The notes: generated from the sequence alone by a model not told the origin. 11,513 nt of DNA from CALMEH01 sp964548225 (GCA_964548225.1 CAZJQP010000118.1:1-11513), one strand, 5' to 3'. Shown: positions 1 to 7,379, numbered from the stretch's first letter. Made by a program: numbers and translations.

Positions 1-135
1 TTTGACCTTTGATCTTTGATTTTTGACCTTTGATCTTTGACCTTTGATCTTTGATCTTTGATCTTTGAAGAAAAATCAAAAATCAAAAATCAAAGATCAA
101 AGATCAAAAATCAAAAATCAAAAATCAAAAATCAA
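1..135. repeat. Inverted heptamer array, 60-bp hairpin at the receptor gene's 3' end
   Basis: Ten 7-bp units of the form TTTGAYC run from 1 to 70 (the last is TTTGAAG), followed directly by nine units of AAARATC from 71 to 133. The two halves are inverted copies: bases 9-68 pair with 76-135 around a 7-nt loop (69-75). Of the 60 positions, 53 are Watson-Crick. The other seven (C at 14, 27, 28, 35, 41, 56 and 63 opposite A) are all C.A on the plus strand and so G.U in a minus-strand transcript. The TGA stop of the receptor gene (132-134) lies inside the right arm. The left arm may continue beyond the window edge. A role as mRNA 3'-end structure or transcription barrier is inference; there is no U-run typical of an intrinsic terminator. 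Confidence 0.9.
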
Positions 136-1655
136 TTAACATAAACTCCGCCGGCTTCCGTCGTGGTTAATTTGCGGCGGCGGTCTTCGGGAAGTTTGAA
201 TGATGCGACCGAACCGCTTAAATCATTGGACAGCGAAAGCAGATTCTTCATAGAATCGGCGGCTTGTTTCGAGCCGTTTTGGACTAATTCGGTAACTTTG
301 GCAATGCTTATCATTGCGCGGGAAATGTCTTCGGAGCTTGTCGCTTGACGTTGTGCCGATTCGGAAATTGATTGAATCAATTCGGCAAGTCGTTTTGAAA
401 CTTGCTCGATTTCGACCAGAGCTTGTCCGGCGCGATCTGCCAGCGTTGAGCCGACAACGACTTCGTGAATTGTTTCTTCCATCGAAGCCACCACGTCTTT
501 AGTTTCCGCTTGAATCGTTTGGGCGAGTTCGGCAATTTGGCGTGTCAAACGGTTTGAGCGTTCCGCCAATCTTTCGACTTCTTCGGCAACAACCGCAAAA
601 CCGCGTCCCGCTTCGCCGCCCTGTGAGGCTTGAAGTGAAGCATTTAACGCCAAAAGACTCGTGCGGTTTGAAAGATCGTCAATCAATTCGACGGTTTGGC
701 TGATTTCCTGCGAGCGTTCGCCAAGGCGTTTGATGCGTTTGGCGGTTTCCTGAACTTGTTTGCGAATCGCGTTCATCGCATTGATATTGTCCTGCACGGC
801 TTGTGATCCGTATCGGGCATTGCCGAGCGAATCGCCCGCAACCTGCGCCGAAAGCGAAGCATTTTGCGAAACCTCTTGAATCTGCAAAGTCATCTGCGAA
901 ACGGCAGATGTCGTGCGCGAAATCTGTGCGGCTTGCGCTTCCGAACCGCGTGCAAGTTGTTCGGTCGTGTCATTTACGGAATTTGCGGACGCACCGACTT
1001 GAAACGTAACATCTTTTACTTGAGAAATAAGCGTGCGGAAATTGAGCGTCATCGAGTTAAACGCTTCGGCAATCGCGCCGGTCATTTCGTGGGAAATTTG
1101 GGCTTGCACGGTCAAATCTCCGGCGGCAACTTCGCGGACTTCACCGAGAAGTTTCAAGACGCTGGCTTGCAATTGGTTACGAGTTTCTTGAGTTTGCACG
1201 CTTAAACGCAATTTTTCAACAGCGTTTTGATACGCTCTTCCGACAGCATCAAATTCCGAAATTAATTCGACATCTTCCGCCAAATTGCCCGCGGCGATTT
1301 TTTCCAAAACTATTGTTCTGTTTTTGCGATATTCGGCAATTTGTTTGAGTGTTGAGAGAAGTTCACTGCGTTCGTCAACATCTTCGTCAAAAAATTCGCC
1401 GTTGGCTAATTTCGTGGCGATTTCGATGGCTTGATTGCGTTCACGTTTCAACGATATTTCAGTAAAAATTAATTCGATAATCGAAAAAACGGTTAAACCC
1501 GCCGCAAAAAGAATGGCTAACGCAACCACTCCGAAACGCTTTTCCGACCAACCGAAATAAGAAGTGCAAGCCGCCACTGCCGCCACAATCGAAAGCAAAA
1601 TTGCCAACGCCGAAACGAATTTAACGATTGGATCCCAGATCGAATTAATTTGCAT
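132..1655 (-). CDS. PilJ-like methyl-accepting chemotaxis protein, distal receptor
   Basis: A 507-residue inner-membrane chemoreceptor that should signal through CheW to a CheA-type kinase. Two hydrophobic segments at about 11-33 and 41-64 are joined by a loop of only some 7 residues, so there is no periplasmic ligand domain. HAMP-like helical segments follow (about 115-200, with AAGNLAED and AAGDLTVQ motifs). The cytoplasmic coiled-coil hairpin has a tip close to consensus: RTSLLALNASLQ, then GEAGRGFAVVAEEVERLAER (F353), with Gln342 where E. coli Tsr has Glu. The end (RQATSSEDIS then SVASFKLPE) resembles PilJ of the Pseudomonas Pil-Chp system. The ATG overlaps the upstream receptor's TAA by one base (TAATG), suggesting translational coupling. 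The last codons and TGA stop run into the heptamer array. The MCP call is near certain; PilJ affinity is a judgement from motifs. Confidence 0.95.
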   Translation of the reverse strand: MQINSIWDPIVKFVSALAILLSIVAAVAACTSYFGWSEKRFGVVALAILFAAGLTVFSIIELIFTEISLKRERNQAIEIATKLANGEFFDEDVDERSELLSTLKQIAEYRKNRTIVLEKIAAGNLAEDVELISEFDAVGRAYQNAVEKLRLSVQTQETRNQLQASVLKLLGEVREVAAGDLTVQAQISHEMTGAIAEAFNSMTLNFRTLISQVKDVTFQVGASANSVNDTTEQLARGSEAQAAQISRTTSAVSQMTLQIQEVSQNASLSAQVAGDSLGNARYGSQAVQDNINAMNAIRKQVQETAKRIKRLGERSQEISQTVELIDDLSNRTSLLALNASLQASQGGEAGRGFAVVAEEVERLAERSNRLTRQIAELAQTIQAETKDVVASMEETIHEVVVGSTLADRAGQALVEIEQVSKRLAELIQSISESAQRQATSSEDISRAMISIAKVTELVQNGSKQAADSMKNLLSLSNDLSGSVASFKLPEDRRRKLTTTEAGGVYVN

Positions 1656-3214
1656 TAGATTTTCTCCTCATTCGCCGAGGCGGAAATGTTTTGTAACATA
1701 TTTGGCAAGATGTGATTGATTTGTTTGGAAACAGTTTCAAAACCCGACACGGAAACCAACAAATTTTTCATTGTTTTTGAAATATCGGCGACGTTTGCCC
1801 CTGATTTTTTCAGCTTTCTGATTGATTCTTCTGTTTCGCCGATGGATTCGATAAACATTACGAAAGCGCGTTCGGCTTCGGCAGATTGTTCCTGTGCCGA
1901 GGAAACTTGTTTATTTTGCAGACGAATAAATGTTGCAGTATTTTTTTCGAGTTCGATTAAGGAATTGCTCGTTTCAATCGCAAATTTTGAGAGATTTGCC
2001 GCTTCCCCGAAAGTTGTTTGCAGATTTCCTTCGGTTTGGACAATTTCCGCCGAAACGGTTTTTTCAAGCAATGAAATTTGTCCGCTCAAACCGTTGGCGC
2101 GTTCTGCCAGACGCTCGATTTCTTCAACAATAATACGCATTCCGCCAGAACTTCCTTCATCATTTGCTTGAATCGAAGCATTGAGCGCAATCAAATTTGT
2201 GCGGTGTGCCAAATCTCCGATTGCTTTTCCGATTTTGGCGAATTCACGCGAACTTTCCTGAAGTTTGAGAATGCGTTTGATGGCTTCCTGAATTTGTTTG
2301 CGAACCCGATTAACCGCGGCAAGATTTTCTTGCGCGGAATGCGTTCCGCTTCGAGCTTTTTCGATAGTTTGATTGGCAGATTCGGTTGCCGAGACGAGAT
2401 TTTCAGCAATTTTTTGAATGCCTTGCGGCGTTTGTTTAAGAGTTAGCGCGGCTTGTGTGAGTTCCTGAACACGCGCTTCGTCCTGCTGAACAATTGAGCC
2501 GACAGCTTTTTGAATTTCCTCTGCCATAGTTCGTGCAAAACTCGATTCTGACTTTACTTGCAACGCGATTTCATTCAAATTGTGCGATAAATATTTTACC
2601 GTTTCGGCAATTTTTTTCGTTGCCGGCGAATCGGTGGAAACCTCTGAAAGCAGTTTGCCGTTCTCGATTTCGCCGACTTCCGCCGTTAAAAGATTGACTG
2701 CCGTTTTCAATTTTTCGAGTTCTTGTTTCGCGTGAATTGATTCGGTAACTTTGGCGAGAAGTTGTTGGAAAGAGTTGGTCAAACGGTCAGAATTTTGAAG
2801 CGGCGTAAGTGCGACATTTAAGTTTCCCGCGGCAACTTCGTCCATCAGATTTACCAAAACGCGCAATTGACGATCATTCCTGTTTAAGGTTTGCAGAAGT
2901 TCGTCAACTTCAGTTGCGCCAAGAGTTTTCGGCAGGGAAGTTGTCGTTCCGCGTTCCATACTTTTTGCCAGAAGCGTAATCTTTTCAATCGGAAGGACGA
3001 CTTCATTTGCTAACCACCAACCAAAGACAGTTACGGCAAACGCCAAAAAAATAAACGGAATTAACACGGCATAAAACGGGTCTTCCGTCAGAAGCGAAAC
3101 GATAATATAGGAAATTATCCCGAAAACGCAGATAAACAGCGCAAGCGCACTCGTTGCCAGCCAAATTTTTCCTTTGAGCGAATTAAGCCTGGAATTTGAA
3201 GAAAATTGAGACAT
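1655..3214 (-). CDS. PilJ-like methyl-accepting chemotaxis protein with a degenerate signalling tip
   Basis: A 519-residue membrane receptor. I prefer the ATG at 3214 to a TTG at 3235, because the latter lies inside heptamer-repeat DNA and adds only seven residues; no Shine-Dalgarno is visible for either. Transmembrane helices lie at about 17-42 and 47-70 with a 4-residue loop, so there is no extracellular sensor. A HAMP domain starts at about 71 with the conserved Pro-Ile-Glu (75-77). A long coiled coil follows, with an MCP hairpin around 330-370. The tip reads RTNLIALNASIQ and then EGSSGGMRIIVEEIERLAER: the nearly universal GRGFAVVA is replaced by GGMRIIVE (M359), losing the conserved Phe. 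It lies 77 bp after cheW and overlaps the next receptor gene by one base. It could be a structural or decoy receptor, or one that works only in mixed arrays with its neighbour; this is inference. Confidence 0.92.
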   Translation of the reverse strand: MSQFSSNSRLNSLKGKIWLATSALALFICVFGIISYIIVSLLTEDPFYAVLIPFIFLAFAVTVFGWWLANEVVLPIEKITLLAKSMERGTTTSLPKTLGATEVDELLQTLNRNDRQLRVLVNLMDEVAAGNLNVALTPLQNSDRLTNSFQQLLAKVTESIHAKQELEKLKTAVNLLTAEVGEIENGKLLSEVSTDSPATKKIAETVKYLSHNLNEIALQVKSESSFARTMAEEIQKAVGSIVQQDEARVQELTQAALTLKQTPQGIQKIAENLVSATESANQTIEKARSGTHSAQENLAAVNRVRKQIQEAIKRILKLQESSREFAKIGKAIGDLAHRTNLIALNASIQANDEGSSGGMRIIVEEIERLAERANGLSGQISLLEKTVSAEIVQTEGNLQTTFGEAANLSKFAIETSNSLIELEKNTATFIRLQNKQVSSAQEQSAEAERAFVMFIESIGETEESIRKLKKSGANVADISKTMKNLLVSVSGFETVSKQINHILPNMLQNISASANEEKI

Positions 3215-3220
3215 AGTTTT

Positions 3221-3330
3221 ATTTGCGATTTGCAAGTGTCCGCTATTGTAAATTTGCCGCTATTTAGAAATCGAGATTAACTATTTCGACACTAAAAAAA
3301 CCGTAAATCGCAAATCGCAGATTGCAAATC
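3221..3330. repeat. Weak inverted heptamer repeat across the cheW-receptor junction
   Basis: The right part holds four heptads at 3303-3330 (GTAAATC, GCAAATC, GCAGATT, GCAAATC) and lies inside the end of cheW. The left part holds two units at 3221-3234 (ATTTGCG, ATTTGCA), just before the next gene's ATG. Bases 3221-3233 can pair with 3303-3315 at 12 of 13 positions, but with a loop of about 70 bases, so a stable hairpin is doubtful. The single non-Watson-Crick pair (G3232 with T3304) is a wobble on the plus strand, unlike the other arrays. The shared 7-bp period links it to them. Confidence 0.6.
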
Positions 3331-3774
3331 TCCAAAGAGTTTTTCGGAATTAATAAAATTTAAAGTTTTCGTTTCAAAAATTGCTTGAGCGCAGATGTGG
3401 GAATCTTCTTCGGTGGGTTTGATTTCATCGTCTGCGAGGCTGACGATTTCTTTAAGACGGTCGGTGGCAATAGCAACCGTGCCGTTCTTTTCGCGTAAAA
3501 TAATAAGTTTAGGTTTAGCAAAACTGACCGGAATATCGGTTTTCCATAGTTTCGGTAAATTTACGATTGAAATGATTTTGCCTCGCAGATTGGTGATGCC
3601 GAAAAGCCATTCGGGAGATTTCGGTAAAGCGGTTATCGAAAGCGGCGAAGCAACTTCCGAAACTTTACGGGCAGAAACGGCGAAAAGTTCGTCGCCCAAT
3701 GTAAAGACGATAAACTTTTCACCAATTTGATTTGAGGTTTTTTCTGACAGATTTAACTCAGGCAGATTGTTCAT
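3292..3774 (-). CDS. cheW: CheW-like chemosensory adaptor protein (PilI type)
   Basis: A 160-residue cytoplasmic adaptor that would link the two receptors to a CheA-type kinase. The CheW-domain core is clear: KFIVFTLGDELFAV (about 20-33), then FGITNLRGKIISIVNL (58-73), which carries the conserved Asn-Leu-Arg-Gly, and GTVAIATDRLKEIV further on. The ATG at 3774 is supported by an AAAGGA Shine-Dalgarno (3779-3784), the clearest in the operon, although its first base is also the foot of the upstream hairpin. Residues 149-158 (DLQSAICDLR) are encoded by 7-bp repeat units rather than family sequence, so the natural C-terminus may once have been shorter. It lies between the receiver-protein gene and the receptors, the order expected of a Pil-Chp-like operon. 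Confidence 0.93.
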   Translation of the reverse strand: MNNLPELNLSEKTSNQIGEKFIVFTLGDELFAVSARKVSEVASPLSITALPKSPEWLFGITNLRGKIISIVNLPKLWKTDIPVSFAKPKLIILREKNGTVAIATDRLKEIVSLADDEIKPTEEDSHICAQAIFETKTLNFINSEKLFGDLQSAICDLRFF

Positions 3775-3783
3775 AAATTCCTT

Positions 3784-3846
<63 letters not shown>

Positions 3847-3850
3847 GAAA

Positions 3851-6121
3851 TTATACGATGTAAGTTTCAACCGTTTTCATCAAAGTTTCAGGTCCAAACG
3901 GCTTTGTGATGTAGCCGGTTGTGCCAGCCATACGTCCGCGAACTTTGTCAAAAAATCCGTCTTTGCCTGAAATCATCACAACCGGAACATCTTTCGTGGC
4001 ATCGTTTGAACGAATCATTTTACAAACTTGATAACCGTCCATTCGCGGCATATTGATGTCCAGCAAAACGAGATCGGGAACAATGTCTTTGATTTTTTCG
4101 AGCGCGTCAATACCATCAATCGCGCTAACAACGGCGTGTCCGGTTTTTTCGAGTTTTCCTGAAATCAGTTTTCTAACCGTTGCCGAGTCGTCAACTACGA
4201 GAATTGTAAGATTCTTCGGCATTCCTTCGTGTGCGGCATTTTGCTTTTCGATTTCCGCTTGACGGATTTTCAGACTGTTGATTTGTCCGCTCAAAACAAA
4301 ATCGTCAGGAGTCGCACTGGCGGCTTTGGTTAAATATTGCAAACCTCTCGACAAATTGCCGACATTCAAATATCCGAGTGCGATTTGCTTGAGTTCCTCG
4401 ACGGTTAATTCGCGTTCTTCGCAAGTGGCTTCCAACTCGCTGACGGCATTGCCTATAATTTCCTTGTCAGCTTCTTGATTGGTCAAAACCATTTCCAAAT
4501 CAGCCAACGTCAAACAGGCACGGCACGAAAAACACATTAAAGCGTGAGTTTCATTTGTAGCGTTGCAAAAACCGCAGGTCATCATTTCAGTTTGCGGTGC
4601 AAATGATGTTTCGGGCGATTCGTTCTGTGCTTCGAAGCTCATCGCCGGTTGAGTTTCATCTGATTGTTGTTCAAAAAGATGCGAATAATTATTTTCGGCG
4701 TTTGCGGCTTCGTTTTCTTCAATTTCATAAATTTTCGCAGGTTCATCGGTGTAGTCCGATTCAGCCGGCGCAGATTGAAACTTATAAACTTGATTTAGTT
4801 CAGGTAAATTGAAAGTTTCGGTTTTGCTTTCATAATCAACAAAAGGTGTGCTTTGCGACGCATCAAAGAGGCTTTGCGGTGCGGACTGTTCTTCTGCTTT
4901 TTCTTCTTCCTGATAAAATTCAAAACTTTTTTCTTCAGCTTCAAAGGAATCATCGGCGGGCATTTCAAATTCTACTGCTTCGGATTGATTTGCCGAAAAT
5001 TCTTCGACTTTTGAATCTTCAAATTCCAATGTTTCCGGCATATCGTTTGAAGTTTGCGGTTCGTCGAATTTTAATTCCATTTCGTCGTATTCGGCTTGCG
5101 CTTCTTCTTGGGAATATTCTTGATATAAGGGAACTTCAGACAAAATATTTTCATCAACATTTTCTTCTTCTGCCGCGTTGAATTCTTCAGGCATTGCTTC
5201 GGATGAAACTTTTTCCTCAATTGCTTGCATTGCAAGATCATTTTCTTCTTGCAATTCTTCGGCTTGCGGCATTTCCGCTGCGAGTTCATTCGTTTCTTCT
5301 TGCGCGGACGGTTTTTCCAACATTGAACGCAGATACTCGGCATTGTTTCGCGCCAATGAGTTTTCGGGATTGATTTCCAAAACCTCGGCGAAACATTCCA
5401 TTTTCTCGGCAAACGTATTTACCAAAAACGCTTTTAACATCAAAGCATTTTCTGTTTTGGCTGATTGCGCGAAATACTGTTCAAGCGCGTCCAAAGCCAT
5501 TGTGTTTTCGCCTTCGACGGCAAATTTTTTCGCGTCTTCAAAAACGGTTTCACATTTTTGTTTCTGCATCGAATCGAGCAAACCTTTCGCCGTTTCGTTT
5601 TCGGGATTAATGCTCAAAACCTTTTGCAAATTCGAGACTTTTTCGTCTTCCGAATCTGAAACGGAAGCCATCCAAAGCCACGCCATTTCGTTATTTTCGT
5701 CGTGTTCGATGGCTTGCGAAAAACATTGCTTGGCAAATTCGACCTGTTCACCCGCCGCGTCAATGCCGCGTTGAACAAAGGTTTTTGAAAGCAAAGTTTT
5801 CGTTGCCTTTGACCATTCAATCGCTCTTTCGTTTTCAGGGTTTATCTTTAAAACATTGTTCAAAAATACGAGCAATTCTTCAGGATATTCGCTGATTGAT
5901 GCCAACCACAACCACGCTTTTTCGTTGTTCGGTTCGGCTTCGGTTACGCGAAGAAGCAAGTTTCGTGCTTCCGAAGGTTTCCCGCTTTGGGCGGCGGCAA
6001 TGCCTTCACGAAGCATTTTCGATGTATCGGCTGAATTATCGTCAGTTCCGACAGTTGCCGAAACATTATTTTCAACAACCGGAATAAATGTCATTGTGTT
6101 CGATTCGAAGTCGAGTTTCAT
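3851..6121 (-). CDS. TPR - acidic linker - zinc ribbon - response-receiver protein
   Basis: A 756-residue cytoplasmic protein, numbered from the ATG at 6121 (preceded by a weak GAGAG); a TTG at 6145 would add eight residues. Residues ~35-285 are TPR-like helical repeats, with the recurring motifs NNEKAWLWLASIS, NNEMAWLWMASVS and INPEN. Residues ~290-510 are a very acidic, Glu-rich, probably disordered linker. A zinc ribbon follows: C516, C519, C530 and C533, with C536 also nearby. After another TPR-like helical stretch (~540-635), a complete receiver domain fills 637-756: acidic pair D644/D645, phosphoacceptor D688 in LLDINMPRMDGYQV, S718 and K740 (TKPF). The receiver resembles PilG/PilH and other CheY-like output proteins. 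No effector domain follows it, so output probably goes through protein contacts of the TPR/zinc part. It is the first gene of the chemosensory operon. The receiver and zinc ribbon are certain; the biological role is inferred. Confidence 0.92.
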   Translation of the reverse strand: MKLDFESNTMTFIPVVENNVSATVGTDDNSADTSKMLREGIAAAQSGKPSEARNLLLRVTEAEPNNEKAWLWLASISEYPEELLVFLNNVLKINPENERAIEWSKATKTLLSKTFVQRGIDAAGEQVEFAKQCFSQAIEHDENNEMAWLWMASVSDSEDEKVSNLQKVLSINPENETAKGLLDSMQKQKCETVFEDAKKFAVEGENTMALDALEQYFAQSAKTENALMLKAFLVNTFAEKMECFAEVLEINPENSLARNNAEYLRSMLEKPSAQEETNELAAEMPQAEELQEENDLAMQAIEEKVSSEAMPEEFNAAEEENVDENILSEVPLYQEYSQEEAQAEYDEMELKFDEPQTSNDMPETLEFEDSKVEEFSANQSEAVEFEMPADDSFEAEEKSFEFYQEEEKAEEQSAPQSLFDASQSTPFVDYESKTETFNLPELNQVYKFQSAPAESDYTDEPAKIYEIEENEAANAENNYSHLFEQQSDETQPAMSFEAQNESPETSFAPQTEMMTCGFCNATNETHALMCFSCRACLTLADLEMVLTNQEADKEIIGNAVSELEATCEERELTVEELKQIALGYLNVGNLSRGLQYLTKAASATPDDFVLSGQINSLKIRQAEIEKQNAAHEGMPKNLTILVVDDSATVRKLISGKLEKTGHAVVSAIDGIDALEKIKDIVPDLVLLDINMPRMDGYQVCKMIRSNDATKDVPVVMISGKDGFFDKVRGRMAGTTGYITKPFGPETLMKTVETYIV

Positions 6122-6217
6122 ACTTTTCTCTCTTTTTATTGGCAATTAGGGAATCTAAATTTAGAAGGTTTCAGGAGACGGTTAGCGCACCAAGGCACAC
6201 GCCGCACAAGTTTTGAC

Positions 6218-6234
6218 AGCAATCTTAATGCCAA
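6218..6234 (-). promoter_or_regulatory. Candidate sigma-54 promoter (-24/-12) for the chemosensory operon
   Basis: Read on the minus strand, the sequence is TTGGCATTAAGATTGCT. It matches the sigma-54 consensus TTGGCAC-N5-TTGCW, with the invariant GG and GC doublets exactly 12 bases apart and TTGGCA and TTGC intact. The predicted start is near 6207, giving a leader of about 85 nt before the ATG at 6121. No good sigma-70 promoter stands out on this strand. Sigma-54 control of pilus and motility genes is well known in other bacteria. No enhancer-binding-protein site was identified, and a chance match in AT-rich DNA is possible. Confidence 0.5.
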
Positions 6235-6318
6235 CCCGACAAAATAGCGTAATTGTTGTAATAAGACAGATTAAGACAACATTATTTGTCGAACAGGTTT
6301 AAGAAATTGGTGAATTGT

Positions 6319-6352
6319 GACAAAAAACGGAATATTTATTGACAAAAAATGG
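6319..6352 (+). promoter_or_regulatory. 22-bp-spaced direct repeats and a -35-like box upstream of the flavoprotein
   Basis: GACAAAAAACGG (6319-6330) and GACAAAAAATGG (6341-6352) match at 11 of 12 positions and are 22 bp apart, about two helical turns, so a dimeric regulator could contact one DNA face. The second copy overlaps a perfect TTGACA -35 box (6339-6344). No good -10 lies 16-18 bp beyond it. A TAGAAT at 6396-6401 is the best -10-like hexamer, but it would give an almost leaderless message. This is a suggestive element; the exact promoter is unresolved. Confidence 0.35.
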
Positions 6353-6411
6353 TAATTCTTAAACTTGTGTAAAAGCTAAAAAATTCTGCTTGCGATAGAA
6401 TAAAACCTGTA

Positions 6412-7347
6412 ATGAACTACGACGTAATTATCATCGGCGGCGGCGCGGCAGGCATCTCGGCGGGTCTGTGGTGCGACGAATTGGGACTTTCTGCACTCGT
6501 TTTGGAAAAAACGGATGAACTTGGCGGACAGCTTTTATGGACGCACAATGAAATAAAAAATCATCTCGGCATTGAAGCAAAAAACGGACACGAAATGCGC
6601 GATATTTTTTTGCGCCAAATTGAAAATCGCAAATTTCATAGACGATTCGGAGCAAAAGTTATAAATTTATCGGAACAAAAATCTTTATCTGCCAGCCACG
6701 CCTCAATTACTGTTTTTTTAGAAAACGACGAAAAATTATCCGCCCGTTTTGTTATTATTGCAACCGGAATCAGGCGCAGGAAATTAAACGTCGAAGGCGA
6801 AACAGAATTTCAAAACAAAGGAATAATCACTTCCGGCAAACGTGATGGTGAAAAAGCGGCAGGTAAAAACGCGCTTATCGTTGGCGGCGGCGATGCGGCT
6901 TTTGAAAACGCTCTAATTTTAGCGGAAAAGGCAAAATCGGTAACGCTTGCATATCGCGGGAAAACATTTCGCGCCCGTAAAGAATTTGTCGAGCAGGTTG
7001 GGCAAAATCCGAAAATAGAAGTTTTGACGGAAACTAACGTCAAGCGAATTTTAGGTGCAGACAAAGTCGAAGCAGTCGAATTTGACAATGGCGAACGACG
7101 ATATTTCGAGATAGTTGTTATTCGAATCGGCGTTGAGCCAAACACGGAATTTCTGCGCGAAAAAGTTGAATTAGATGCTCAGGGCTACATCAAAATTAAT
7201 GAAAATTGTGAAACGAGCGCGAAAAATATTTATGCCGTCGGGGACGTTGCAAATCCGATCTCTCCGACAATCAGCACCGCCGTCGGAATGGGTGCGACAG
7301 CGGCAAAGGCAATTATGAATTGCAAATTACGATTTACGAAATTTTGA
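6412..7347 (+). CDS. FAD/NAD(P)-binding oxidoreductase, thioredoxin-reductase fold without CxxC
   Basis: A 311-residue flavoprotein and the only plus-strand gene. An N-terminal FAD Rossmann motif (IIIGGGAAG, G9-G14), a second nucleotide-binding motif (IVGGGDAAFE, 156-165) and the closing FAD motif (IYAVGDV, 273-279) give the domain order of thioredoxin reductases, at about the usual length. Where TrxB carries its redox-active CATC after the first hinge, this protein reads ITSGKRDGE (about 139-147). Its only cysteines are C21, C266 and C304, so dithiol chemistry of the classical kind is ruled out. It may instead act like CxxC-less relatives such as ferredoxin-NADP reductases of the YumC type or YpdA-type reductases; I cannot choose between them. 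No Shine-Dalgarno precedes the ATG. The last residues (CKLRFTKF) are encoded by degenerate heptamer repeats. It is convergent with the phosphatase gene, 32 bp apart. Confidence 0.88.
   Translation: MNYDVIIIGGGAAGISAGLWCDELGLSALVLEKTDELGGQLLWTHNEIKNHLGIEAKNGHEMRDIFLRQIENRKFHRRFGAKVINLSEQKSLSASHASITVFLENDEKLSARFVIIATGIRRRKLNVEGETEFQNKGIITSGKRDGEKAAGKNALIVGGGDAAFENALILAEKAKSVTLAYRGKTFRARKEFVEQVGQNPKIEVLTETNVKRILGADKVEAVEFDNGERRYFEIVVIRIGVEPNTEFLREKVELDAQGYIKINENCETSAKNIYAVGDVANPISPTISTAVGMGATAAKAIMNCKLRFTKF
7321..7341 (+). repeat. Degenerate heptamer units within the flavoprotein's 3' end
   Basis: Three successive degenerate 7-mers (TGCAAAT, TACGATT, TACGAAA) occupy the last codons of the flavoprotein gene and resemble the GCAAATC units at the end of cheW. 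No inverted partner is visible in the 32-bp gap that follows, so this is a single arm at best. The match is degenerate and rests mainly on the shared period and the parallel with cheW. Confidence 0.35.
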
Positions 7348-7379
7348 AAACAGCTTTAATTTGTCTTCCGTGATTGACT

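Larger units (their letters stand above)
6122..6411. other. Divergent intergenic region with control elements for both sides
   Basis: This 290-bp AT-rich gap holds no credible gene. It must drive the chemosensory operon to the left and the flavoprotein to the right. A sigma-54-like element for the left side and a pair of direct repeats next to the flavoprotein are listed separately. It also holds two AAGACA hexamers 10 bp apart (around 6262-6278), inside a short dyad of GTTGT and ACAAC. No heptamer array occurs here, unlike most gaps between co-oriented genes in the window. Confidence 0.6.

Noticed and set aside
1..135. Possible CRISPR array
   Set aside because: The repeats are contiguous 7-bp units with no spacers, and the two halves are inverted copies rather than direct repeats.
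3215..3235. TTG start extending the first receptor by seven residues
   Set aside because: The extra codons are heptamer-repeat DNA, and the ATG at 3214 gives a normal N-terminus before the first membrane helix.
5071..5412. Lys-rich 113-residue reading frame on the minus strand
   Set aside because: It is a frame-shifted reading of the Glu-rich linker of the TPR/receiver gene; GAA-rich codons produce Lys/Arg-rich shadows.
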